A stretch of DNA of 64,000 bases. Source: Bacillota bacterium (lineage in GTDB: Bacteria; Bacillota; Clostridia; Acetivibrionales; DSM-27016). The position numbers were made by a program, and so were the translations under genes. Shown piece after piece: positions 9,411 through 17,735 of this stretch. Below the pieces are notes generated by a model. The model was given only the letters and a program-made list of their open reading frames with translations, was not told the DNA's origin and did no database searches. The stretch lies in the NCBI GenBank assembly GCA_023390115.1, contig JAEWDM010000022.1, positions 62,001 through 126,000 on the forward strand, in the 5' to 3' direction. The number at the start of each line of letters is the position of its first letter. Within the stretch, counting starts at the first letter, position 1.

Positions 9411-10331
9411 ATGAAATCAACTAAATTTGGCAGAGTCCTTGTGCCCTTTGTAACACCCTTTAATGAAAATGGTGATGTGTCTTATGATAACTTTACCAGA
9501 CTTATCAATTATGCTATTGATAAGAATTTCCTTGACACTGTTGTTGTAACCGGTACAACCGGCGAGTTCAACACACTGTCAACCCAGGAAAGAATTCAGC
9601 TTTACAAAACAGCGGTAAAGGTAGTAAACGGAAGGTTTCCAATAATTGCAGGCACCGGAGCTGCTTCTGCCCGTGAGGCGATTGAGCTTACAAAGGGTGC
9701 TGAGGAGGCCGGCATAAAAACCGTTATGGTAGTTGGCCCATACTACTGCAAGCCAACTCAGCAGGGTATCTATAACTATTATATGGAAATACTCAATAAC
9801 ACAACTGCGGATATTATGATTTATAATATACCTATATTTACAGGTGTGAATATTGAACCCGAGACAGTCGGCAGACTGGTATCAGCCAGCAGGCGGTTTA
9901 TAGGCATAAAGGACGAGTCAGGCATCAATCCGGTGCAGATTATAGATTATCAATATGCTGTAGAGGGTAAAAACGATGATTTCGTAATATATAACGGAGA
10001 TGATATAATGATGATGCCCACACTTGCCTGCGGCGCCGCAGGTGTTGTCAGCGGAGGCTCCCTGCTGATAGGGGATAAAATAAAGAAAGCCTTTGAATAC
10101 TATGAAGAGGGCAGAAATGATGAAGCGCTTGCACTATACCATAATGCATTCAAGCTTTGCAGAATATTCGGCATCAACGGGCGTATACATCCTAACCCTA
10201 TGCTACGCGCCGCAATAGAAATGACAAGCGGAATAGAAATAGGCTTTGCAAGAACCCCTCTGGATGTCCCGACAAGCGAGGAAAAAGAAGCGCTGAAGGC
10301 ACTATTGGCCGATATGGAGCTGCTTCAATAA
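9411..10331 (+). CDS. DapA/NanA-family lyase or aldolase (second copy)
   Basis: This 306-residue member of the DapA superfamily has the usual motifs: GTTGE at about 48-52, PYYCKPTQQGIYNYY at about 110-124, catalytic Tyr near 138 (IMIYNIP) and Schiff-base Lys near 167 (FIGIKDESG). The PYY-KP-QQG-Y signature is closer to true dihydrodipicolinate synthases than the first copy is. It begins 20 bp after that gene with an AATGGAGG ribosome site and ends the operon. The pair may form a mixed enzyme or catalyse successive steps; the sequence does not decide this. Confidence 0.88.
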   Translation: MKSTKFGRVLVPFVTPFNENGDVSYDNFTRLINYAIDKNFLDTVVVTGTTGEFNTLSTQERIQLYKTAVKVVNGRFPIIAGTGAASAREAIELTKGAEEAGIKTVMVVGPYYCKPTQQGIYNYYMEILNNTTADIMIYNIPIFTGVNIEPETVGRLVSASRRFIGIKDESGINPVQIIDYQYAVEGKNDDFVIYNGDDIMMMPTLACGAAGVVSGGSLLIGDKIKKAFEYYEEGRNDEALALYHNAFKLCRIFGINGRIHPNPMLRAAIEMTSGIEIGFARTPLDVPTSEEKEALKALLADMELLQ

Positions 10332-10427
10332 TATAAATGTGGACCATAGAATGTTATTATATAAGCCGGATTTGTTAGTTATACCGGATAAGCGTCATAC
10401 AAAATTCATTTGACTTTTATATAGGAT

Positions 10428-10612
10428 GCAATAAAGATTTTACAAACATGGAGGATATAATTGCTTACAGAAATTTTTAACAACAACGAAAAGACGCCTT
10501 GCGGGGAAATGTCTCCTGGGTCTGTCATCAGGCGCTTTTCTTAGATGTATTCCTTATGGGTCAAAAAAATTTCTTCCATCAAATTATATCCTCCATATAA
10601 AATCTTTATTGC
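10428..10612. repeat. 185-bp long imperfect inverted repeat with a nested GC-rich hairpin
   Basis: The 407 bp between the second DapA-like gene and the Uma2 gene hold no gene but contain this element. The left arm (from 10428, GCAATAAAGATTTTA) and the right arm (ending 10612) are inverted copies over about 50 bp with small gaps; both include the segment ATGGAGGATATAATT or its complement. Between them lies a second dyad, with GAAAAGACGCC near 10488 pairing to GGCGCTTTTC near 10531. No transposase is encoded. It could be a small palindromic (MITE-like) repeat or a structured RNA. The RNA strand was not assigned. Confidence 0.6.
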
Positions 10613-10737
10613 TAAATATACAGATAGCTAAAAACATATGCCAACTCCATACTATGTTTTTTTGTTCTCTGCAATATTTTATATTCAGGACAGGGATGGG
10701 CCGTAAGGGATATATCCATGTCATAAAAATTATGCCA

Positions 10738-11313
10738 TCACACTGAAATAAAGACAGGAGTCAAATCAATAACAAGCTCCGGAAATACTGTTACCTTTAT
10801 TTTATCAGTTTCCGAATAGCCTTCTGGCCGTCCATACCTCTGGTTTTCCTGCAGGGTAAACACCGAGATTATTTTGCCCTCCGGCTCTACAATCCAGTAT
10901 TCCTTTACTCCGGCTTTTTCGTATTTATTAAATTTCCATATCTTATCGTTTTTCATGGTAGAGGGAGAGGAAATCTCAATTATCAAAACAGGTACTCCAA
11001 AATAACCTGTACCTTTTAAATTATCCTTATCACATACTACGACAATATCAGGCTGAACTACAAAGGTACTGTCCTCATCCTTTTCGTTTCCCTCCGGGAG
11101 CCTCACATCAAAGGGGGAAGCAAACACCTGACATGATCTATCCTTGAGATAATTATTAAATTGCGTAAGAAGATCTCTTGATATAGCCTGATGCTGCCAA
11201 GTGGGGGCTGCCTGCATATGAGGAATACCGTTTATGATCTCCCACCTTTCATTTTCCGGCCATGTTAAGTAATCTGCATAGGTATATTTTCTATTCTCAT
11301 GTGGTAACGGCAT
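10738..11313 (-). CDS. Uma2 family (DUF820) PD-(D/E)XK nuclease-like protein, second copy
   Basis: This 191-residue Uma2-family protein is paralogous to the one at 2211-2783. It has the same candidate active-site elements: PDIVVVCD, VLIIEISSP and KYEKAGVKEYWIVEP. The start follows GGAGAAG. It stands alone between the inverted-repeat element and the PHP phosphatase gene. With its paralogue it brackets the GntR/FAD/DapA-like module in direct orientation. Function is unknown for the family. Confidence 0.9.
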   Translation of the reverse strand: MPLPHENRKYTYADYLTWPENERWEIINGIPHMQAAPTWQHQAISRDLLTQFNNYLKDRSCQVFASPFDVRLPEGNEKDEDSTFVVQPDIVVVCDKDNLKGTGYFGVPVLIIEISSPSTMKNDKIWKFNKYEKAGVKEYWIVEPEGKIISVFTLQENQRYGRPEGYSETDKIKVTVFPELVIDLTPVFISV

Positions 11314-11400
11314 AAAATCACTTCTCCAAATTTAAAATATAAGTCATATTGCACACTATAATAATATTTTACCCAATCTACTGTTGTAACACAATACAAT

Positions 11401-12198
11401 TTATATGCGGTCAAAGACCGCCTTTCTCTTTTCAAAATGAGCGGTATATTTAACTCCCAGGTTCTCAAGCGCGGCTTTTACGTCCGGAAAGCTGTGCCCT
11501 ATGTGCTCGGGATAGTGAGCATCGGAGCCTATTGAAATTATTTCTCCCCCAAGCTTAACATAGCGCTCCACAATATCATAATCAGGCATAGGTGAGCCAA
11601 GACCAACTCTGTAGCCTGACGAGTTTATCTCTATTCCTTTTCCCGAAGAAATAATTGTCTTGAGTATCAGATCCAGTATTTCCTGGAAGTCAGAATATCT
11701 TAGCGTCTTGTCGTCATAACCACCATATCTTCTCACATATCCTATATGTCCCACGACATCATAATCCTTAAAGCGGGAAACACAGTCCAGAACCTGCTGC
11801 AAATATCTCATAAATGCCTTCAGCCTTGTTTTTCCGTTGAAGTAGTCCCCATAATAAGGGTCGTGGCCATCTATTACATGTACTGAGGATATAACAAAAT
11901 CAAAGTCATATTTCCTGACTATTTCAAGTGACGGCTCTATTGTATGAGGCTGTATTCCCACCTCTATGCCCTTTAGCACCTTTAGCGTTTTGCGGTATTT
12001 TTCTTTTATTGAGTTCATATAATGGGAATATAATTCAAAGTCTATGTTAAAGTCAGGGCTAAAGTGCGGATAGTCAATGTCAAGGTGATCTGTAAACACA
12101 AGCCCGCTAAGGCCTGATTCGATAGCCTTTGTGCAGGCATCCTCCACAGGCATTTCACTGTCTCCCGAAAACTTGCTGTGTACATGGCTGTCAATCAT
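11401..12198 (-). CDS. hisK: Histidinol-phosphatase-type PHP domain phosphoesterase
   Basis: This 265-residue polymerase-and-histidinol-phosphatase (PHP) domain protein hydrolyses a phosphate monoester, most likely L-histidinol phosphate (HisJ/HisK type). Metal-binding motifs are seen in order: DSHVHSKFSGD (3-13), FTDHLDIDYP (about 35-44), SSVHVIDGHDPYY (about 104-116) and GSDAHYPEHIG (about 230-240). There are no other histidine biosynthesis genes nearby, so the specific substrate is assigned by similarity of motifs and length only. An unlinked sugar-phosphate or nucleoside substrate remains possible. Confidence 0.85.
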   Translation of the reverse strand: MIDSHVHSKFSGDSEMPVEDACTKAIESGLSGLVFTDHLDIDYPHFSPDFNIDFELYSHYMNSIKEKYRKTLKVLKGIEVGIQPHTIEPSLEIVRKYDFDFVISSVHVIDGHDPYYGDYFNGKTRLKAFMRYLQQVLDCVSRFKDYDVVGHIGYVRRYGGYDDKTLRYSDFQEILDLILKTIISSGKGIEINSSGYRVGLGSPMPDYDIVERYVKLGGEIISIGSDAHYPEHIGHSFPDVKAALENLGVKYTAHFEKRKAVFDRI

Positions 12199-12361
12199 TA
12201 AATACCTCCGATAAATATAATAATTATTATTGCATAAAATAGAAGCTTAAGGACCGCTATTTATATGTTAGCATTTTTGGCAGTGCAATCTCAATAAAAA
12301 TAATTTATTTTAATAAAAATATCTGGTAAAATTAATTATAATAAATTTTGGAGGATATAAA

Positions 12362-13798
12362 ATGAAGGAAAATAAAACCGGAGGCCAGGAGCTACAGGAA
12401 AAGCTGGCCCATAGCTTTGAAAACGCATGGGAAAAGCTGGATAAGAATAACGAGAAGAAGGTTTTTGAGTTCTCTGAAAAATATAAGAGGTTCCTTGACA
12501 TAGGAAAGACGGAAAGGGAGTTTGCGGCGGAGGCTGAAAAAGCCGCAATATCCGCGGGGTTTATATCAATCGATAAGGCAGTGGGAGACAATAAAGGCTT
12601 AAAGCCGGGAATGAAGGTGTATGAGGTTATAAGGGGAAAATCTGTAATGCTTGCCATAATAGGCTCAAAGCCCCTGCGGGAAGGGATTAATGTAATAGGC
12701 GCCCACATAGATTCTCCCAGAATTGATTTAAAGCAGAATCCTCTTTATGAGGATACAGGCATGGTATTCTTAAAAACCCACTATTACGGGGGAATAAAAA
12801 AATACCAGTGGGTGACAATTCCACTGGCGCTTCATGGTGTGATAGTTAAGGGTGACGGCTCCTGTGTAAGCGTAAATATAGGCGAGGACGAAAACGACGA
12901 GGTTTTTACTATTACAGATTTGCTCCCGCATCTTGCGGCAGACCAGATGCAGAAAAAAATGAGCGAGGGAATAACAGGAGAGGGCTTAAATGCGCTGGCC
13001 GGCTCCATTCCCTATGAGGATGAAAAAATAAAGGATAAAATAAAGCTTAATGTGTTAAAGCTTTTAAGCGATAAATACGGTATAACGGAAGAAGATTTTA
13101 TTTCGGCCGAGCTTGAGCTTGTGCCTGCATTCAAGGCCAGGGATGTCGGCTTTGACAGGAGCATGGTGGGAGCATACGGTCAGGACGACAGGGTGTGCGC
13201 ATACGGCGCTCTCATGGCTCTTCTGGACACCAAAAGCACAGAAAAAACGGCGGTATGCATACTCACCGACAAGGAGGAAATAGGGAGCATGGGGAATACC
13301 GGGGCGGAGTCGGTTATATTTGAGAACTTTATTGCCTCCCTGTGCTTTTATACCGATAAGAATTATTCCGATATAGTGTTGCGCACATGCCTTAAAAACT
13401 CCCGTATGCTTTCGGCGGATGTAAATCCCGGAGTAGACCCTAACTATGAAGGGGTGCAGGAAAAAAGAAATGCCTCATATTTAGGAAAGGGCCTTGTTCT
13501 GCAAAAGTATACCGGCTCAAGGGGAAAAGCGGGAGGAAGCGATGCAAATGCCGAGTATGTAGGGTATGTAAGGAGGTTATTCAACAGCAACGGTATAATA
13601 TGGCAGACAGGGGAGCTCGGAAAGGTTGATCAGGGCGGGGGAGGCACAATAGCCCAGTATATAGCCAACCTGGGTGTGGAGGTAATAGACTGCGGAGTAC
13701 CCATACTGTCTATGCACGCGCCCTTTGAGGTAACAAGCAAAATAGATATATTTGTTAATTACAAGGCAAATAAGGTGTTTTACAGCGCGAAGGAATAA
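12362..13798 (+). CDS. apeA: M18 family aspartyl-type aminopeptidase
   Basis: This 478-residue cytosolic zinc aminopeptidase of family M18 trims N-terminal residues from peptides. Metal and catalytic residues expected of the family are present: the His of GAHIDSPR (about 118), the bridging Asp of GQDDRVCAY (about 277), the Glu pair of TDKEEIGSMG (about 304-311), the Asp in SADVNPGVD and the last ligand His in SMHAPFE. The N-terminus starts after a TGGAGG ribosome site. It is monocistronic, convergent with the LytR-CpsA-Psr gene downstream; a GC-rich dyad lies between the two at 13814-13849. Confidence 0.93.
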   Translation: MKENKTGGQELQEKLAHSFENAWEKLDKNNEKKVFEFSEKYKRFLDIGKTEREFAAEAEKAAISAGFISIDKAVGDNKGLKPGMKVYEVIRGKSVMLAIIGSKPLREGINVIGAHIDSPRIDLKQNPLYEDTGMVFLKTHYYGGIKKYQWVTIPLALHGVIVKGDGSCVSVNIGEDENDEVFTITDLLPHLAADQMQKKMSEGITGEGLNALAGSIPYEDEKIKDKIKLNVLKLLSDKYGITEEDFISAELELVPAFKARDVGFDRSMVGAYGQDDRVCAYGALMALLDTKSTEKTAVCILTDKEEIGSMGNTGAESVIFENFIASLCFYTDKNYSDIVLRTCLKNSRMLSADVNPGVDPNYEGVQEKRNASYLGKGLVLQKYTGSRGKAGGSDANAEYVGYVRRLFNSNGIIWQTGELGKVDQGGGGTIAQYIANLGVEVIDCGVPILSMHAPFEVTSKIDIFVNYKANKVFYSAKE

Positions 13799-13868
13799 TT
13801 TTATTCCGTTGAACACACGGCTCCTTATCCTTAATGGACAGGGGGCCGTTAAAATCCGGAATACATTT

Positions 13869-14954
13869 CTATGCCTTGGGCTTAGTAGTCTTTTTTATGC
13901 TGGATTCACTGTTTGAAGGATTGTTTTTTGTATAGCTCTTTTCTTCAGCAGGCTCTTTAGGAGTGTCGGTATAGCTTTCCTGATAGCTGCCGCCTGTCAC
14001 GGGTTTGCTTGCGTCAAATATTCCCTCGGCATTGAAGCTCTCAACCATCATATTGCCTGTCTCATAGCTGTCATGTATATAATAGGAAATGGAATCTATA
14101 TCCTGCGCTTCGCCGGGCAGGGTAAAGAAGCTGACACTTTCCGGCTTAAAGCTGTTTATATTCTGTGCGAGACTTAATATTTCACTTAAGGTCATGTTTG
14201 TTTTAAGGCTGTCAAAAATTTTCTCTAAAACAGAATTGAATTTATGTATGTAGAGTATGGATGCCTTTTGCCTTATAAGCTCGTTTATAAGATTTTGCTG
14301 CGCCTCAATCCTCTTTATGTCGGAGCCGTCATAGAACTCGTTAACCTTGCGGTTATACCCCCTGTATCTCATGAATTGCTCTGCCTTTTTTCCGTCCAAA
14401 TCCTGTATGCCGCGCTTGAGATGAATATGCAGCCCCTGGGTGTCGTCGTCATAGTCCATATCGGCAGGTACATAGAAATCCTGTATGCCCCCAAGCTCAT
14501 CAATAATATTTCTGAAGACTGCCGTATCTATATATACAAAATATTTCACATTAACGTTAAGAAGATTCTGCACGGTGTCTGCAGCGGCTTCAGCCCCTCC
14601 ATTGGGATAGGCAAAATTTATCTTTCTGTGGTAGCCCTTGTAAACAACCCTGGTGTCCCTGGGAATGGACAAGATACTCGTTTTTGTTGTATTGGGGTCA
14701 AAATTTACAAGCAGTATTGTATCGGTGTTGCCGTTTACCTTGTCTCCTCCAAGCACCAGTACATTTACAGGCTCCCTGGCTTTTGCCATTCCGCTCATAA
14801 TACCGCTTAAGGCCGACGGCTGAGTTGCCTTTCCCGTTTCGGCAGAGGTGCTTTTTGAACTGGTATTTATGTATCCAATCATTATAATGCCTACAGCAAA
14901 AAGAAATGTCATAATTATTGTTGTTGTAACCAGAGAAAATTTCGTTAAGCTCAT
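13869..14954 (-). CDS. LytR-CpsA-Psr (LCP) family cell-wall polymer transferase
   Basis: This membrane-anchored LCP protein (361 residues) is of the type that attaches undecaprenyl-linked glycopolymers to peptidoglycan. One N-terminal membrane helix (about 8-30) precedes an extracellular LCP domain beginning VNVLVLGGDKVNGNTDTILL, with the conserved Arg and Asp of SIPRDTRV and the later AEQFMRYR segment. The C-terminal tail is a low-complexity Ser/Thr/Lys/Pro stretch (about 320-361). It has an AGAGG ribosome site. It lies downstream of a second LCP gene on the same strand, separated by 229 bp with a terminator-like dyad and a possible small ORF. Confidence 0.93.
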   Translation of the reverse strand: MSLTKFSLVTTTIIMTFLFAVGIIMIGYINTSSKSTSAETGKATQPSALSGIMSGMAKAREPVNVLVLGGDKVNGNTDTILLVNFDPNTTKTSILSIPRDTRVVYKGYHRKINFAYPNGGAEAAADTVQNLLNVNVKYFVYIDTAVFRNIIDELGGIQDFYVPADMDYDDDTQGLHIHLKRGIQDLDGKKAEQFMRYRGYNRKVNEFYDGSDIKRIEAQQNLINELIRQKASILYIHKFNSVLEKIFDSLKTNMTLSEILSLAQNINSFKPESVSFFTLPGEAQDIDSISYYIHDSYETGNMMVESFNAEGIFDASKPVTGGSYQESYTDTPKEPAEEKSYTKNNPSNSESSIKKTTKPKA

Positions 14955-14998
14955 ATCAAACCTCTTATGTCGTTAATTTATAAATGCATTTATATCAC

Positions 14999-15121
14999 TC
15001 ATTTGCCGACGGCGGATTTTTCCTTCCGCCTTGCGCTCATAATTTTAAAAGCAATTAGAAGCATTGCAAGTAAAATGGAGACAAGCACCAAATGCTCAAA
15101 CCTTTTAAAGACTGGGTGCAT
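14999..15121 (-). CDS. Possible 40-residue single-pass membrane protein
   Basis: A 40-codon frame on the minus strand starts at ATG 15121 and ends at TGA 14999, between the two LCP genes. The product would have a basic N-terminus (MHPVFKRFEH), one hydrophobic stretch of about 18 residues, and a highly charged tail containing ARRKEKSAVGK, as expected of a small membrane protein with a cytosolic tail. The ribosome site is weak, which lowers confidence. Confidence 0.35.
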   Translation of the reverse strand: MHPVFKRFEHLVLVSILLAMLLIAFKIMSARRKEKSAVGK

Positions 15122-15152
15122 AATATACTTATTTAAGTATAGACCAAAAATA

Positions 15153-15178
15153 AAATAAATTGTTTAACAATTTATTAA
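15153..15178 (-). terminator. AT-rich palindrome after the upstream LCP gene
   Basis: Immediately downstream of the LCP stop at 15183, a near-perfect AT-rich dyad (AATAAATTGTT and its complement) is followed on the minus strand by TTATTTTTGG. It looks like a weak intrinsic terminator, which would separate the two LCP genes into different transcripts. Confidence 0.5.
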
Positions 15179-15182
15179 TTTT

Positions 15183-16289
15183 TTATGGTTTTGCTTTGGG
15201 CTGCGTCTTTATATTTGACTGTGCATTTGACGGGTTTTTCTTTGTATTGATTTTAGAGGTACTGCCGACGCTGCTGCTAGCGGCTGTTTCCTTAGAGGAG
15301 GAAGTCTTTGAACCCTTATTGGCAATATTGGAAAATTCTCCGTATGCATTGAAGTATTCTTCCAGGACATCTTCGGCATCAAAGGTGTCCTTTGTAGAGT
15401 TATTAATTATTTTTCCGTTGTATACGTAATACCATGCGCCGCCTGACATGCGATCCTCGCCTAAAAGCTTAAAGGTGGTGACGGCATCAGCCTTTACTGA
15501 GGTTATGTTATTTGAAAGGCGCAAAGCATCATTTATTGAAACATTCGTTTCCAGCTTGTCAAAAACTGCATTAATGACCGAATTCAATTTGGGAAGATAG
15601 GCAATATTGGCTTTTTGCCTTATGACCTCCTTTATAAAGCTTTGCTGCGCATCAATTCTTTTAAGGTCACTTCCGTCATAGTACTGCCTGAGCTCGGCAT
15701 CACTGCTCTTGTAAGAATTGGGCTTTCTGAAACGCATAAAGCCTTCGGCATCCTTCCCATACAAACGCTGCTGCCCCTTCTTCAAATTTATATGGAGATT
15801 CTGAGCGGGATCATCATATTTCATATCCACAGGCACGTTATAGTCAATGCCCCCTAAAAGGTCAATAACCTCACGGAAAACAGAGGTGTCTATATACACG
15901 TAATAATTAATGCTTATATCAAGCAGATCACTTATGGTTTCAACAGCCTGCTCTATTCCTCCGTGAGGATAGGCATAATTTATTTTGCGGGATCTCCCAT
16001 CAATATCAACCATTGTATCTCTCGGAATGGAAAGTACGTTAATCAGTGAGGTAGACGGATTATAATTGACAACCATAATGGTATCCGTATTTTTATTCAC
16101 CTTATCTCCTCCCAGCACGAGCACATTCACCGGGTCCTTCCTTACAAAAAAATCTCCCAGTATATTTCCGCCGGGGAAAGCTTCGGTAGAAGCGATATTT
16201 CCTATATAAGCGAGTATAAGCATGCCTGAAATAAATAAAAAGGTCAGTATACTGAAGCTAAGCGTAAAATAAAACTTTCTGGCATTCAT
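15183..16289 (-). CDS. LytR-CpsA-Psr (LCP) family protein, second copy
   Basis: This second LCP protein has 368 residues from the ATG at 16289, which follows a TTGAGG ribosome site; the longer frame adds 21 residues with no ribosome site. It has one membrane anchor (about 5-28) and the LCP core VNVLVLGGDKVNKNTDTIMV, SIPRDTMVDID and AEGFMRFRKP. The tail is a Ser/Lys/Thr-rich low-complexity stretch as in the neighbouring LCP protein, and the two clearly arose by duplication. It has its own promoter-like sequence at 16362-16391. Confidence 0.93.
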   Translation of the reverse strand: MNARKFYFTLSFSILTFLFISGMLILAYIGNIASTEAFPGGNILGDFFVRKDPVNVLVLGGDKVNKNTDTIMVVNYNPSTSLINVLSIPRDTMVDIDGRSRKINYAYPHGGIEQAVETISDLLDISINYYVYIDTSVFREVIDLLGGIDYNVPVDMKYDDPAQNLHINLKKGQQRLYGKDAEGFMRFRKPNSYKSSDAELRQYYDGSDLKRIDAQQSFIKEVIRQKANIAYLPKLNSVINAVFDKLETNVSINDALRLSNNITSVKADAVTTFKLLGEDRMSGGAWYYVYNGKIINNSTKDTFDAEDVLEEYFNAYGEFSNIANKGSKTSSSKETAASSSVGSTSKINTKKNPSNAQSNIKTQPKAKP

Positions 16290-16361
16290 AAAAATAACCT
16301 CAATTATGTTTAAATAATTCGTATTTAAAATCCCTTTACAAAAATTGCTCAAACCTTAATA

Positions 16362-16391
16362 AGTATATACCACACAAATATTTTTTGTCAA
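16362..16391 (-). promoter_or_regulatory. Sigma-A type promoter for the upstream LCP gene
   Basis: On the minus strand TTGACA (16391-16386) and TATACT (16367-16362) are spaced by 18 bp, about 70 bp before the LCP start. This is a near-consensus vegetative promoter in a non-coding gap. Confidence 0.6.
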
Positions 16392-16414
16392 ATGACATAT
16401 GTAAATATATGGAT

Positions 16415-17392
16415 TCAATCTGTTTTATCTGCCTTATCAGGAGGATAAACGGAAGAGAGAGGGTTGCTCTCAACTGCTGTCCTTAGCTGCTGACTGTCAA
16501 CGTGCGTGTAAATCTCCGTTGTAGATATGCTTTCATGCCCTAATATTTCCTGCAGGGCTCTTATATCGACATTTCCATGCTTGTACATAAGAGTGGCGGC
16601 CGTATGCCTCAGCTTATGCGTGGAATATCTTTGCGGATCAAGACCTGACTGCTTTATATATTTTTTCACAATATACTGTACAGTTTTATTGCTTATTCTT
16701 CTTTTTCTTTCACTCAGGAAAAGAGCATTCCTGTCAAAAACACATTCCTTAGGGCGCACCTTTAAATACGCATGGATAGATTTCTCACATGCACTGTTCA
16801 GATATATTGTCCTTTCCTTTCCTCCCTTTCCTATGACGGTTAACACGTCATCCTTAATATTGCTGATATTTATATTTACAAGCTCTGAGAGCCGGAGCCC
16901 GCAATTGAGGAAAAGGGTAATGATACAGTAATCCCTTTCCTTATGCTCTCCCGATATTGACTGCAGAAGATGCACGCTCTCCTCTATATTCAAATATCTT
17001 GGAAGCCTTTTTAATATTTTGGGAGACTCAAGCTCGGAGGCAGGATTATAGTCCAGCGTTTTAGCTTTATTTGTCAAATATGCAAAAAAGGATTTTATAC
17101 TGGCTACCTTTCTGGCTCTTGAGCTTGCGCTATTGTTTCTTTCACGGCTTATATACGACATATACGAATACAGGTCGCTAAGGGTTATTGATTTTATAAG
17201 CTCGCAGGTGACATCATTTATTTGGATTTCGTCAAACACATTTTTTTCCTTAACCAGACCCTTATGAATTTTTATGAAGCGCAAAAAAAGGCGGAGATCA
17301 AAAAAATACTCCTTTACGGTGCTTTTTGATTTACCCTTAATAGTTTCCATATAGCTTAAAAAATCCCTTAAAATCAACGGAGCCTCATTCAT
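16415..17392 (-). CDS. Tyrosine recombinase/integrase (XerC/XerD-like)
   Basis: This 325-residue site-specific recombinase has an N-terminal SAM-like core-binding domain (about 5-110) and a C-terminal catalytic domain (about 130-310). All active residues are visible: Arg167 (GLRLSEL), Lys189 (IGKGGKER), His259 and Arg262 (THKLRHTAA), His286 (LGHES) and the nucleophile Tyr295 (EIYTHV). The length and organisation fit chromosomal Xer enzymes rather than phage integrases, and no att-like repeats or phage genes are near. A role in chromosome dimer resolution is plausible, though the genome may carry other Xer genes. Confidence 0.9.
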   Translation of the reverse strand: MNEAPLILRDFLSYMETIKGKSKSTVKEYFFDLRLFLRFIKIHKGLVKEKNVFDEIQINDVTCELIKSITLSDLYSYMSYISRERNNSASSRARKVASIKSFFAYLTNKAKTLDYNPASELESPKILKRLPRYLNIEESVHLLQSISGEHKERDYCIITLFLNCGLRLSELVNINISNIKDDVLTVIGKGGKERTIYLNSACEKSIHAYLKVRPKECVFDRNALFLSERKRRISNKTVQYIVKKYIKQSGLDPQRYSTHKLRHTAATLMYKHGNVDIRALQEILGHESISTTEIYTHVDSQQLRTAVESNPLSSVYPPDKADKTD

Positions 17393-17516
17393 TTGTGTGT
17401 CCTCTTAAAGCAGCTTTCAAAAAATGTTATATAATGAATTTTAGCAAAAATGTCCTACAGTTTCAATAGCATCCAAGCAACGGAGTACAGGGCGGAATAA
17501 TTAACTGAAAAATAAC

Positions 17517-17550
17517 AAAGAGAGGCAAATGGTACTCTTCGCCTTTCTTT
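17517..17550 (+). terminator. Hairpin with T-rich right arm in the leader of the glycosyltransferase operon
   Basis: The 344 bp between the recombinase and the first glycosyltransferase hold no gene. A stem pairs AAAGAGAGGC (17517-17526) with GCCTTTCTTT (17541-17550). It lies upstream of the promoter at 17631-17659, so it may end transcription entering from outside. No riboswitch was recognised. Confidence 0.4.
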
Positions 17551-17630
17551 TTAAGCGTATAACAATGGTTTCAATATGTATATACTAAAATTTATAATCA
17601 TTAATATTTAATAAACATTGGACAGGTTAT

Positions 17631-17659
17631 TTGAAGTCGCATGTAAAAACTGGTATAAT
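17631..17659 (+). promoter_or_regulatory. Sigma-A promoter with extended -10 for the glycosyltransferase operon
   Basis: TTGAAG (17631-17636) and TATAAT (17654-17659) are 17 bp apart, and TGG directly precedes the -10 box as an extended -10 element. The gene starts at 17736, giving a leader of about 70 nt. Confidence 0.75.
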
Positions 17660-17735
17660 GAAAACGCTGGCTTTAGGAATAGTATTTGTAGCTTGTATAA
17701 GAATTTCATAGAGATCAAAAGGGAAGGGAATATAT

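Noticed and set aside
12310..12708. 132-codon minus-strand frame over the start of the aminopeptidase gene
   Set aside because: It overlaps the first third of a clear M18 gene and the product is low-complexity and hydrophobic without motifs.
14244..14810. 188-codon plus-strand frame opposite the first LCP gene
   Set aside because: It lies wholly within a well-supported LCP gene on the other strand, has no ribosome site, and its product shows no family features. It is an antisense shadow.
16415..17392. Phage or integrative element integrase
   Set aside because: All catalytic residues are present, but there are no phage genes, att repeats or tRNA genes nearby, and its form fits a chromosomal Xer-type enzyme.
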